The notes beneath the pieces are model-generated. The model worked only from the letters and a program-made list of their open reading frames with translations, made no database searches and was not told where the DNA came from. 64,000 nucleotides of DNA, taken from contig CAVVZJ010000001.1 in the NCBI GenBank assembly GCA_963752755.1, forward strand, positions 1,054,001 to 1,118,000, read 5' to 3'. Below, piece after piece: positions 57,036 through 64,000 of this stretch. Both the position numbers and the translations under genes were made by a program. The first letter of the stretch is position 1, and the number at the start of each line of letters is the position of its first letter. Source of the stretch: CAVVZJ01 sp963752755 (lineage in GTDB: Bacteria; Planctomycetota; Planctomycetia; Isosphaerales; Isosphaeraceae).

Positions 57036-58118
57036 TCAATGCTGCACCAGCGCCAGCACGATCTCCAGAGCGATCAGCAACACGACCACGATCTCCAGGA
57101 ATTCCAGCCTCATGCCGCTCGCCTGCTGCACCAGCAGATCATACACGTCGCCCACGGTCTCTAACTTGCGGCGAATCGATTGCTGCCAGCCGTCGAGGTG
57201 GAACCGGGCCGAGGTCAGGCCATAGATCCGCGAAAGGTACTGGTCGCCAATGAGCTTCAAGGCGTTGTCGGCCCGCTCGAAAAGGCTGGTCGCCTCGATC
57301 TCCAGCTCGCGAACGCTCCGCAAGGCCCCGGCGTGGGTCCGCCAGAGCCAGTCCGGCCAGCTCCGCCGCCGGACGGGCCGGATCAGGCGATAGGCCGCTT
57401 CGAGCCGATCATCGAGGCGATCGTCGATATGACGATATTCGAGCAATTGAACATTCGCAAACTCGATAACCTGGAGCGTATCGGCACACTCGCGGTCGGC
57501 GATCACGCCCGCGGCCCAGTCGAGCACGACGACGTCGTTGGGGGCATAGGCCAGGTGCAGGCGGGTTGCCTCGCGGACCTCGGTCGGGCTCAGCGGCCCG
57601 GCCTCCAGGCGGACGAGGCCAGCGACCCAGTCGGCATTCTCGCCGAGCCAGCCGGGTGCCACCTCGCCGAGCTGGAAGAGGATGTACTCCTCGCTCAGGT
57701 CGCTGACTTCGAAGCCGAAGACGGCCGGCCGGAGCCGCTCGAACCAGGGGGCCAGCAACCTCCTCGCCTCGACGACCAGGGGCGCGGGCTCGGCCAGATT
57801 GCCGGCCAGGGCGACCAGCTCGGCGGGCGTGGCCCGGAGCCGGTGCTGGACCATCAGCGAGACGGCCCCGAAGTCGAACAGTGACAACTCGGCCCGAGCC
57901 GGTCCAATCGCCCCGACCGGCCCCGGCAGCTTCAACGCCGAGGCGTCGAGACCGACGCGGACCGGCGCCGGCCGGTAGCGGATCGACTCGGGCGTCCGCC
58001 GCCGACGGGGCAGGCCGCCCGTCTCGCCGGCCAGCAAGGCCCGGCCGCGCTCCAGGTCGATCTCGTAGCCGATGTCGAAGGCGAAGGCCAGGTGGATCGT
58101 GGCGTCGAGCGGTTCCAT
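57036..58118 (-). CDS. RMD1/DUF155 family protein
   Basis: 360 residues from MEPLDATIHLAFAFDIGYEIDLERG. The open frame extends far upstream but only with GC-driven sequence. The conserved DUF155 core is clear: 'EEYILFQLGEVAPGWLGENADWVAGLVR', 'LAYAPNDVVVLDWAAGVIAD', 'VIEFANVQLLEYRHIDDRLD', then 'IGDQYLSRIYGLTSARFHLDGWQQSIRRKLETVGDVYDLL' and a single C-terminal membrane helix 'LEFLEIVVVLLIALEIVLALV'. The eukaryotic members (RMD1, RMND1) act in mitochondria and on microtubules; bacterial ones are uncharacterised. It is divergent from the chemosensory operon. Confidence 0.82.
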   Translation of the reverse strand: MEPLDATIHLAFAFDIGYEIDLERGRALLAGETGGLPRRRRTPESIRYRPAPVRVGLDASALKLPGPVGAIGPARAELSLFDFGAVSLMVQHRLRATPAELVALAGNLAEPAPLVVEARRLLAPWFERLRPAVFGFEVSDLSEEYILFQLGEVAPGWLGENADWVAGLVRLEAGPLSPTEVREATRLHLAYAPNDVVVLDWAAGVIADRECADTLQVIEFANVQLLEYRHIDDRLDDRLEAAYRLIRPVRRRSWPDWLWRTHAGALRSVRELEIEATSLFERADNALKLIGDQYLSRIYGLTSARFHLDGWQQSIRRKLETVGDVYDLLVQQASGMRLEFLEIVVVLLIALEIVLALVQH

Positions 58119-58304
58119 CGCGAGGGCTCGGGGACGGCGGCTGGGGCCCGGGCCGGCGACCCGCGGAAAGCTCCGGGAAGACGCCACTCTAGCCCGATCC
58201 CGCCGCTTTGCAAAGAGCCGCGACACGACGCCCGGACATGTCCTAGAGTTCTCCCGGCTCGGCCGGACCGGACGGCGAAGCCCCAGCCCATTCGAGGAAT
58301 CCCG

Positions 58305-58645
58305 ATGTCGGAACGCGGAAGCCCCGAGGACCTGCTGCAGGCGATCTCCGCGCTCCGGGACGAGATCCAGCAGGTCTTCACCGAGATGGAACAGACGGCC
58401 AGCGCCCGGCCGCCCCGCCGGCTCCCCCCCGGCGGCCCGTCCGATGCGACCCGCCACGCGGGATGCGAGCCAGGGGGAACCGCCTCGGAGCGGCGGGGTG
58501 CGCTGTGCCGGCTCCCCCGATGGAAGCCGATACCGACCGTCGCCTCGAAGTCCTGGCGCGGCGACTGGGGGAACGCCGGCAGCAGGGGCCGTCGTCGCGA
58601 ACCGAGGTTGAACCGGGAACCGCAGGGGAGCCGCCGCGATCATGA
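58305..58645 (+). CDS. Small protein at the head of the chemosensory operon (frameshift)
   Basis: About 113 residues. GAGGAA precedes the ATG; the opening MSERGSPEDLLQAISALRDEIQQVFTEME is a short amphipathic helix. After a break between 58440 and 58490 it ends '...DTDRRLEVLARRLGERRQQ...' and stops at 58643-58645, overlapping the CheW start (ATGA). It has no recognised family. Because it is co-translated with cheW it may be a signalling-array accessory, but this is only from position. Confidence 0.5.
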
Positions 58646-59206
58646 CCACCCAGGCCGCGTTTCCGTCGCTCGACGACCTCGCCCGACAGGCCGAGCGAGC
58701 CGGCTGGTCCACCTCCGAGGGGCATTGCCTGTTCACCTGCGGTTCGGGGCGCGGCGCTCGGGGTCGAGCTGGCGGCGGTCGTCGGGCTGGTCAACCTGCC
58801 CAAACTCGTCCGGATGCCCCACTGCCCACCGGCGATCCTGGGTCTCTTCGACTACCGGAGGGAGGTCGTGCCCCTGGTCAGGATCGGCGCGGGCGAGCCG
58901 GATCGGGCCGTCTTGCTGCTGAAGACGTCGTTCGGGACGTGGGGGCTCTGCGTCGATCGCCCGGGGATCATTCTGGCGGAGGGGGGCGGGAAGGACCCGG
59001 TTGGGTCGGAGCCGGCACCCTGGCCGATCGCGGCGTCGGGGACGATCCGGCGGGGAGGGCGTTGCCACACGATCCTGGATGCCGCTCGGACGTGGACGAA
59101 CCTCCGGGAAGAGATCGAGCGTGGGTATCGGTCGGTCCCGTCGCCCGGGCGATCGGCGTCCGAGGAAGAACACACAGGTCGGGGCGCGAGGAGGGATTCG
59201 CGATGA
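58642..59206 (+). CDS. CheW-like coupling protein (frameshift)
   Basis: About 187 residues. It begins MTTQAAFPSLDDLARQAERAGWS; after a break near 58755 it reads 'LGVELAAVVGLVNLPKLVRMPHCPPAILGLFDYRREVVPLVRIGAGEPDRAVLLL' then 'WGLCVDRPGIIL', a CheW domain (SH3-like, with the 'G....R..vvPvvdl' pattern). CheW links chemoreceptors to CheA. The stop overlaps the receptor ATG (ATGA). Upstream it overlaps the small protein in the same way. Confidence 0.82.
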
Positions 59207-60502
59207 GGGTGATCCATCGGGTATTCGTGATCGGACTACTAGCGGGCCTGGCGACCGGCCTGGCCGCGATCGGGGTCGCGCCGGGTGTGGGCGGCGGCCC
59301 GGCTGGGCCGTCGGACTGCTGGCGTCGGCCGTCGCCGGGGGGCTGGGGGCGTGGTCGCTTTCGGGCTGGGTGGCTCAAGGTGTCGCCGATCGACTCGCGA
59401 CATCCGAGTGAGAATGCCGAGCCGCTCGGCTGGCCCTTGCTGGACCGTGAGTTGGCCTCGCTCGGAGCGTGACCTCGATCGGCTCCAGGAGACAGCCGGG
59501 TCGCTGGAGCGTCTGGAACGGGAGGCGGAGGCGTTCTGCCGGTCGGCGAGCCTGCCAATCCCGGAGGGTCGCGGGGCACAGCGGCGGTCGTCTCGTGGCC
59601 GTTCTCGAAGCCGTCCGGGTGCGGTCGGCCGGATGTCCACGGACATTGGGGCCCTCGGCGAAGTCACCCGCAAGATGGCCGCCGGCGCCCTGGATCAGAC
59701 CGACAACGTCGAGCAGACCACCACGACCGTCGAGGCCCTCTTCGACCGGATCGACCGGATCTCCCGACACGCCGAGGACGCCAACTCCTCTTGCGACCGC
59801 ACCCGCCAGGAGGCTCGCCGGGGCCTGGAGCAGGTGCAGGCCGTGATCGCGGGCATGGAGCGGCTCCGCTCCCAGGTGGACCTCAACGCCCGCAAAGCCC
59901 GCCGACTGGGCGATCGCCTGGAGGAGATCGGCACGATCGTCGAGATGATCGACGAGGTCTCCCAGCGGACCGATTTGCTGGCCCTCAACGCCACGATCGA
60001 GTCGGTCCGTGCCGGCGAGCACGGCCGGGGTTTCGCGGTTGTGGCCGAGGAGATCCGCAAGCTGGCCGAGCGGACCGCCTCGGCCACCCGGGAAATCGGC
60101 ACGCTCGTGGGTGCCATCCGGGCCGACGCCAACGAGAGCATCCACGCCCTCTCCGTCGAGCAGGCCGAGATGGAGCAGGAGGCGCGTCGGATCTGCGAGG
60201 CCGGCTCGGCGCTGGAGCGTATCCGACAGGTCGCCGAGGACTCGGCCGGACTCGTCGCGGGGATCACCCGTTCGGCCAACGACCAGGTGGACGCCACCCA
60301 GGGGCTCGTCCGCTGCATGCAGCGGATCTCCGAGACCGCCAAGGCGATTCTCGGCGAAGCCAACCGCGCCCGCCAGGACGTCCTCGACCTGGAAGACCTC
60401 TGGAATCGCCGGTCGCCTGAGGTCCGAAACGAGCCCGAGTCCCGCCCCGTTTCCCGCGACAATCGGGAGCGTCACCAACCTCTGGCGGCGGCCAAGCGAT
60501 GA
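59203..60502 (+). CDS. Methyl-accepting chemotaxis-like protein without sensor domain (frameshifts in N-terminus)
   Basis: About 430 residues when joined. The N-terminus shows two short hydrophobic helices (VFVIGLLAGLATGLAAIGV and WAVGLLASAVAGGLGAWSL) with almost nothing between them, so no ligand-binding domain is present. Breaks lie near 59300, 59410 and 59470. From ~59640 the sequence is clean: an antiparallel coiled coil with the hairpin tip 'EVSQRTDLLALNATIESVRAGEHGRGFAVVAEEIRKLAERT'. The tip binds CheA and CheW. Ends with a stop overlapping the cheA ATG. A membrane receptor that senses from inside or through another protein is the likely role. Confidence 0.85.
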
Positions 60503-63450
60503 GCGAGCCACGAGCCAACCCGAGTCCCCTGCCTGACCTCCTGGTCAATCTTCGGGACCAGATCTCCGGTCCCGGCGGTCGAGCCGCCGACGTGGCCGCG
60601 CGTTTGCAGGCACTGGCCGACGACGTGCCGCTGGCCGTGGGCGTCCGCGACGTTTTGCGGCGAATGGCCCTCTTGATCGAGGTGATGGAGTGCCTCGGTG
60701 CCGAGGACTCCGGCCCCAACGGCGACCTGCCGCGGTTCCTCGCGGCCTCGATGGACCGGCTGGCGAGTTCCTTGCGGTCGGGGCAATCGCGCGCCGAGGT
60801 GGTCGCGATCATGGCGGAGTCCTCGGAACGCTGGGGCGAGTATCTCGCCCTGGTCGATCCGGGCTGGAACGGCCACCCCGATCCCGAGGATGACACGGCG
60901 ATCCTCGAAGGCGACGACACGAGCGACCCCGCCGTCCCCGCCATCGACCCATCCCGGCTCCTCCAGATGCTCCTGAATCCCGGTCAACCCGCTGAGGCGC
61001 CCGCGCCGGTTCCGACGCCCCCCCCGCACGAGGTTCCGAGGCCAGGCGATCGCGACATCACGGCATCGAGGGCCGGACCCTCGCCCGGCCGCTCCCCGGC
61101 TCCCCTCCCCCAGCCGGAGAGCGGCGAGGTTCACACCCTCTCCTCGGGTTTGAAGAGCAGTTCCCCAAGCGACGCCGGAGGCTCCCTCTCGCCTCACCAG
61201 CAGACGGAACCGCCGCCACGGTCCGGGCCGCCCCGCGCCGACGAACTGGCCGCACTCCATGCCGACCCGGAGCTGCGTGAAGCCTTCCTCGGTGACGCCG
61301 AGGAGCTGTTCGAGCGGTTGCAAGACCTGATCCTCGATCCATCGCGCCGCCACGATCCAGGCTGGGGGAAGGAGCTGGGGCGCTGCTATCACACGCTCAA
61401 GGGAGCGGCCGGCAGCGTGGGCCTGGCCGGCCTGGCCGACTCCGTTCACGTCATTGAGGATCAGCTCGGGCAGGTCGGCGGGGCCTCTCCGGCGGAACTC
61501 GACACCAGGCTGGAGGCGTCGCTCGGCGAGATCGAGGCGATCTTGAAGGAACTGCGACGCGGCAGCCCCGCTCCGAAGGGAGCGGTCACCGCGAGCGAAC
61601 CCCCACGCGAGCCGGCCCAGGAATCCCTGAGTCCAGAAGCACGACCGGAGGTCATCGAGACGGCCCGCGAGGAGTCGTCCACGACCGAGCATGGCCCCGT
61701 GCGGATCTCGCAGGAGCAGATGAGCGGCCTGACGGAGATGGCTTCGGAGCTGATGGCGCGCCGGAGGTTCTGGTCCGACCGCCTGGCCGGAATGCGGCAC
61801 TTCGCCGCAACGCTCCGGGCCTGCAGTCAGCGGCTCCGCACCAGCATCGACCGGCTCGGCGAGTGGCCGGGGGTGGGGCTCGCCGGAGCAGGGATGGAGT
61901 CATCACGATCGCAGATCGAGGCGGATTTGCTGGCATTGAGGCTCCTGGAGCAGGCGGAAGACCTTGAGGTTCTCGCCAAGTCGGCCCGGTCGGCATCGCT
62001 CGTGATGGCCGACGAGGGTGAGGCTCTCGATCGCCTCTCGCGGGGAATCTGGGACGCCCTTCAGGCCTTGCAGGTGGTTCCGGTCCGCGGCCTCTTCCAG
62101 AAGCTCGTCCGGGTTGCTCGCGATGCGGCGCGGGTCGAGGGACGGCAGGTGGTGGTCAACCTCGTAGGCGAGGAGACCGGCCTTGACCGCGCCACGCAGG
62201 ACCGGGCGTTCGAGTTGCTCCTGCATGTCGTCCGCAATGCCGTCGGCCACGGGATCGAGCCGGTCGAGCAGCGGCTGACGGCCGGCAAGTCGCCGGTCGG
62301 CAGCGTCACGCTGGAGGCCGCTCGCGAGGGAAACGCCGTCTTGCTGACGGTGCAGGATGACGGCCGCGGCCTCAACTATGAGGCGATCGCCGCCAAGGGA
62401 CGACGGCTCGGCCTGTTCCCGGCCGGCGAGGAACCGAGCATCGAACGGCTCAATGCCTTGATCTTCGAGCCCGGCTTTTCGACCCGCGATCAGGCCAACG
62501 CCGTCTCCGGCCGGGGGATCGGCATGGACGTCGTCGCCCGGGAGGTCGCCCGGCTCCGCGGCACGCTCGCGCTGTCCTCCCGGCCGAACGAGGGCACCCG
62601 CCTGGCCATCCGGCTGCCGGCCCACCTGGCCTTGACCCATGCCATGATCGTCCGACTCGCCGGCCAGGCGTTCGCGTTTCCGATCGAGATGCTGGAATCC
62701 GTGCATGCTGGTGACGCGGTCGCGATCGACCGCGCGAGCCCGTCGCCAATCGCCGAAGTCGGCGGCCGACGGCTGCCGTTCTGCGAAGCGGCGCGGTCGC
62801 TCGGGCTTGTCGACGACGAGGCGCGAGCGTGTCCTACACTCCTGATAGTGCGTCGCGATCCGGAGCCGATCGCCGTCGCCTGCGACGGCATCGATGGGCC
62901 GCAGGAGTTGATCGTCCGGCCGCTCGGGCCCCTCCTCTCGGGGCATCCGTCGATCTCGGGCACGAGTCAGACCACGTCGGGAGAAATCGTGTTGATGCTG
63001 AATCCCTCCGGGCTGGACATCCTCGCGACAGAGGCCCGCCGCAACGTCGCGAGCGTCGCTCCAACATCAAGCCCCCTCTCGGCACTCGTCGTGGACGACT
63101 CGATCAGTGTCCGACGCCAGGCGACGCGGCAACTCCGAGCGCTCGGCTTCGAGGTCGAGGAGGTCGGCGACGGCGAGCAGGCCCTCGCCCGACTGCGAGG
63201 CCGGTCGTTTCAGCTCATCCTCACGGACCTGGAGATGCCCCGCATGGATGGCTTCGAGCTGCTGACGGAACTGGCGAGGGGCGACGAGGCGGAGCGGGTT
63301 CCGGTGGTCGTCGCCAGCACGCTCTCCGACCCGGAGACCCGCCGTCGCGTCCACGACCTCGGAGCATTCGGATTCCTCGCCAAGCCGATCCAGCCCGACG
63401 CCTTGGCTCAGCTGGTCGGCCCGCTTCTGCTCGCCGGGACGCGGGTTTGA
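60499..63450 (+). CDS. cheA: Hybrid chemotaxis histidine kinase CheA with receiver domain
   Basis: 983 residues, intact. An N-terminal ~180-residue helical region and a Pro-rich linker precede an Hpt domain with phospho-acceptor His near residue 296 ('CYHTLKGAAGSVGL'). Then come a dimerisation helix pair, the HATPase (N box 'HVVRNAVGHGIEP', 'GRGIGMDVVAREVARL'), a CheW-like regulatory domain ('VRLAGQAFAFPIEMLESV') and a C-terminal receiver with 'LVVDDSISVRRQATRQL', phospho-Asp near 911 ('LILTDLEMPRMDGFELL') and 'GFLAKPIQP'. This layout is typical of type IV pilus/alternative-function or Frz/Wsp-type systems rather than plain E. coli flagellar chemotaxis. It overlaps the receptor gene by 4 nt. 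Confidence 0.95.
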   Translation: MSEPRANPSPLPDLLVNLRDQISGPGGRAADVAARLQALADDVPLAVGVRDVLRRMALLIEVMECLGAEDSGPNGDLPRFLAASMDRLASSLRSGQSRAEVVAIMAESSERWGEYLALVDPGWNGHPDPEDDTAILEGDDTSDPAVPAIDPSRLLQMLLNPGQPAEAPAPVPTPPPHEVPRPGDRDITASRAGPSPGRSPAPLPQPESGEVHTLSSGLKSSSPSDAGGSLSPHQQTEPPPRSGPPRADELAALHADPELREAFLGDAEELFERLQDLILDPSRRHDPGWGKELGRCYHTLKGAAGSVGLAGLADSVHVIEDQLGQVGGASPAELDTRLEASLGEIEAILKELRRGSPAPKGAVTASEPPREPAQESLSPEARPEVIETAREESSTTEHGPVRISQEQMSGLTEMASELMARRRFWSDRLAGMRHFAATLRACSQRLRTSIDRLGEWPGVGLAGAGMESSRSQIEADLLALRLLEQAEDLEVLAKSARSASLVMADEGEALDRLSRGIWDALQALQVVPVRGLFQKLVRVARDAARVEGRQVVVNLVGEETGLDRATQDRAFELLLHVVRNAVGHGIEPVEQRLTAGKSPVGSVTLEAAREGNAVLLTVQDDGRGLNYEAIAAKGRRLGLFPAGEEPSIERLNALIFEPGFSTRDQANAVSGRGIGMDVVAREVARLRGTLALSSRPNEGTRLAIRLPAHLALTHAMIVRLAGQAFAFPIEMLESVHAGDAVAIDRASPSPIAEVGGRRLPFCEAARSLGLVDDEARACPTLLIVRRDPEPIAVACDGIDGPQELIVRPLGPLLSGHPSISGTSQTTSGEIVLMLNPSGLDILATEARRNVASVAPTSSPLSALVVDDSISVRRQATRQLRALGFEVEEVGDGEQALARLRGRSFQLILTDLEMPRMDGFELLTELARGDEAERVPVVVASTLSDPETRRRVHDLGAFGFLAKPIQPDALAQLVGPLLLAGTRV

Positions 63451-63497
63451 CCTCCGGTAGTCAACATGAACTTCTTCCATGGACCGAGGTTGAGGAT

Positions 63498-64000
63498 ATG
63501 GAAAGCCCGCTGATCCTGGTCATCGACGACAGCCAGACCATCCGCAAGCTGGTCGAGTGCCATCTTTCCCAGGCCGGCTACCGCGTTGCGATGGCGCCCG
63601 ATGCCGACCAGGGGGTCGAAGCCGCCGAGCGGCTTCAACCGGCCTTGATCCTGCTCGACCATCAGCTTCCCGGTACGACCGGCGATGACGTCTGCCGACG
63701 CTTGCTCGCCTCGGAGACGACCGCGAGAATTCCCATCGTCATCAGCTCGGCCATGCGCAACCGAGCGTTCGCGGCTTATACCGAGTATCCGAACGTCGTC
63801 GATCAGATTCCCAAGCCCTTCACCCCCGAGCTGCTCAAGAGCGGTGTGGCCAACGCCTTGCAGACCGGCGCCATGGTCGTGCAGGCCCAGCGGACCGGCT
63901 GCGCCATGCCGGAGGCGGTGGGTGAGGTCCACAACGCGATCCTGGAAGGCGACACGACCGCCTTCCCGCTCCGCAGCGTGATCGACTTCCTCAACAACAC
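63498..64000 (+). CDS. Response regulator, cut by the window edge
   Basis: At least 167 residues from MESPLILVIDDSQTIRKLVE; the frame is still open at 64000. A receiver domain with Asp in 'LILLDHQLPG' and Lys in 'QIPKPF' is followed by 'TTAFPLRSVIDFLNN', the start of what looks like a DUF4388 (PATAN-type) domain. It lies 47 bp after cheA and is probably the output or adaptor protein of the same operon. GAGG is only 2 nt from the ATG, so a slightly later start is possible. Confidence 0.82.
   Translation, partial: MESPLILVIDDSQTIRKLVECHLSQAGYRVAMAPDADQGVEAAERLQPALILLDHQLPGTTGDDVCRRLLASETTARIPIVISSAMRNRAFAAYTEYPNVVDQIPKPFTPELLKSGVANALQTGAMVVQAQRTGCAMPEAVGEVHNAILEGDTTAFPLRSVIDFLNN

Noticed and set aside
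55759..57225. 488-codon + strand frame over the GT39-like gene
   Set aside because: Arg/Pro-rich and antisense to a membrane protein with clear helices and family motifs.

Overview
The window is GC-rich DNA (roughly two thirds G+C by eye) from a bacterium that looks like a member of the Planctomycetota, most probably an Isosphaeraceae-type organism. The pointers are an ECF sigma factor fused to a membrane segment and a large extracytoplasmic part, a DUF1559 module, a PEP-CTERM-sorted protein, a receptor-like Ser/Thr kinase of more than 1,300 residues, a membrane-anchored prokaryotic RING-type zinc finger, and many intergenic palindromes. The lineage is inferred from gene content; no rRNA is present to confirm it.

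Layout. 0-9.7 kb: a PepSY-like secreted protein, an OmpR-type regulator, its sensor kinase, and a tripartite CusB/CusA/TolC-type efflux system, all on the + strand and closed by a strong terminator. 9.7-14 kb: a dispersed non-coding repeat, then a 1,292-residue sigma factor/membrane/extracytoplasmic fusion. 14.3-20.7 kb: two paralogous large exported proteins flanking rsgA. 21-25.3 kb: a double-ACT protein, trmL, a TIM-barrel isomerase and threonine synthase. 25.7-27.8 kb: a Gly/Met-repeat secreted protein and a small lipoprotein. 28-32 kb: rpsA, a primary-type sigma factor and a PEP-CTERM protein. 32.7-36 kb: DNA polymerase X, a DUF2203 protein and a glycine-zipper stress protein. 36-42.8 kb: a second copy of the dispersed repeat, an EamA transporter, the RING protein, a SpoIIE-type phosphatase, an M24 peptidase and a UMF1/Atg22-like transporter. 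42.8-44.6 kb: a decayed mobile region (transposase and integrase remnants) abutting tRNA-His. 45-51.8 kb: receptor-like kinase, lipid kinase and cardiolipin synthase. 51.8-52.8 kb: a gene-free stretch with REP-like palindromes and a well-formed MITE. 52.8-58.1 kb: a large exported unknown, a GT39-like membrane protein and an RMD1/DUF155 protein. 58.3-64 kb: a chemosensory operon (small protein, CheW, MCP, CheA-REC hybrid, response regulator) running off the right edge.

More than 30 single-base insertions or deletions, mostly in short G or C runs, break otherwise convincing genes, including essential ones (rpsA, the primary-type sigma factor). I read these as sequencing or assembly errors and annotate the genes across the breaks. 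The transposase and integrase remnants also lack whole parts and are called pseudogenes.

The most interesting non-standard items are a 172-bp MITE with perfect 28-bp terminal inverted repeats and an exact 7-bp target duplication, the dispersed 270-bp repeat seen at two loci, the sigma factor fused to a thioredoxin-like domain, the paralog pair that differs by a DUF1559 module, and the membrane RING protein.
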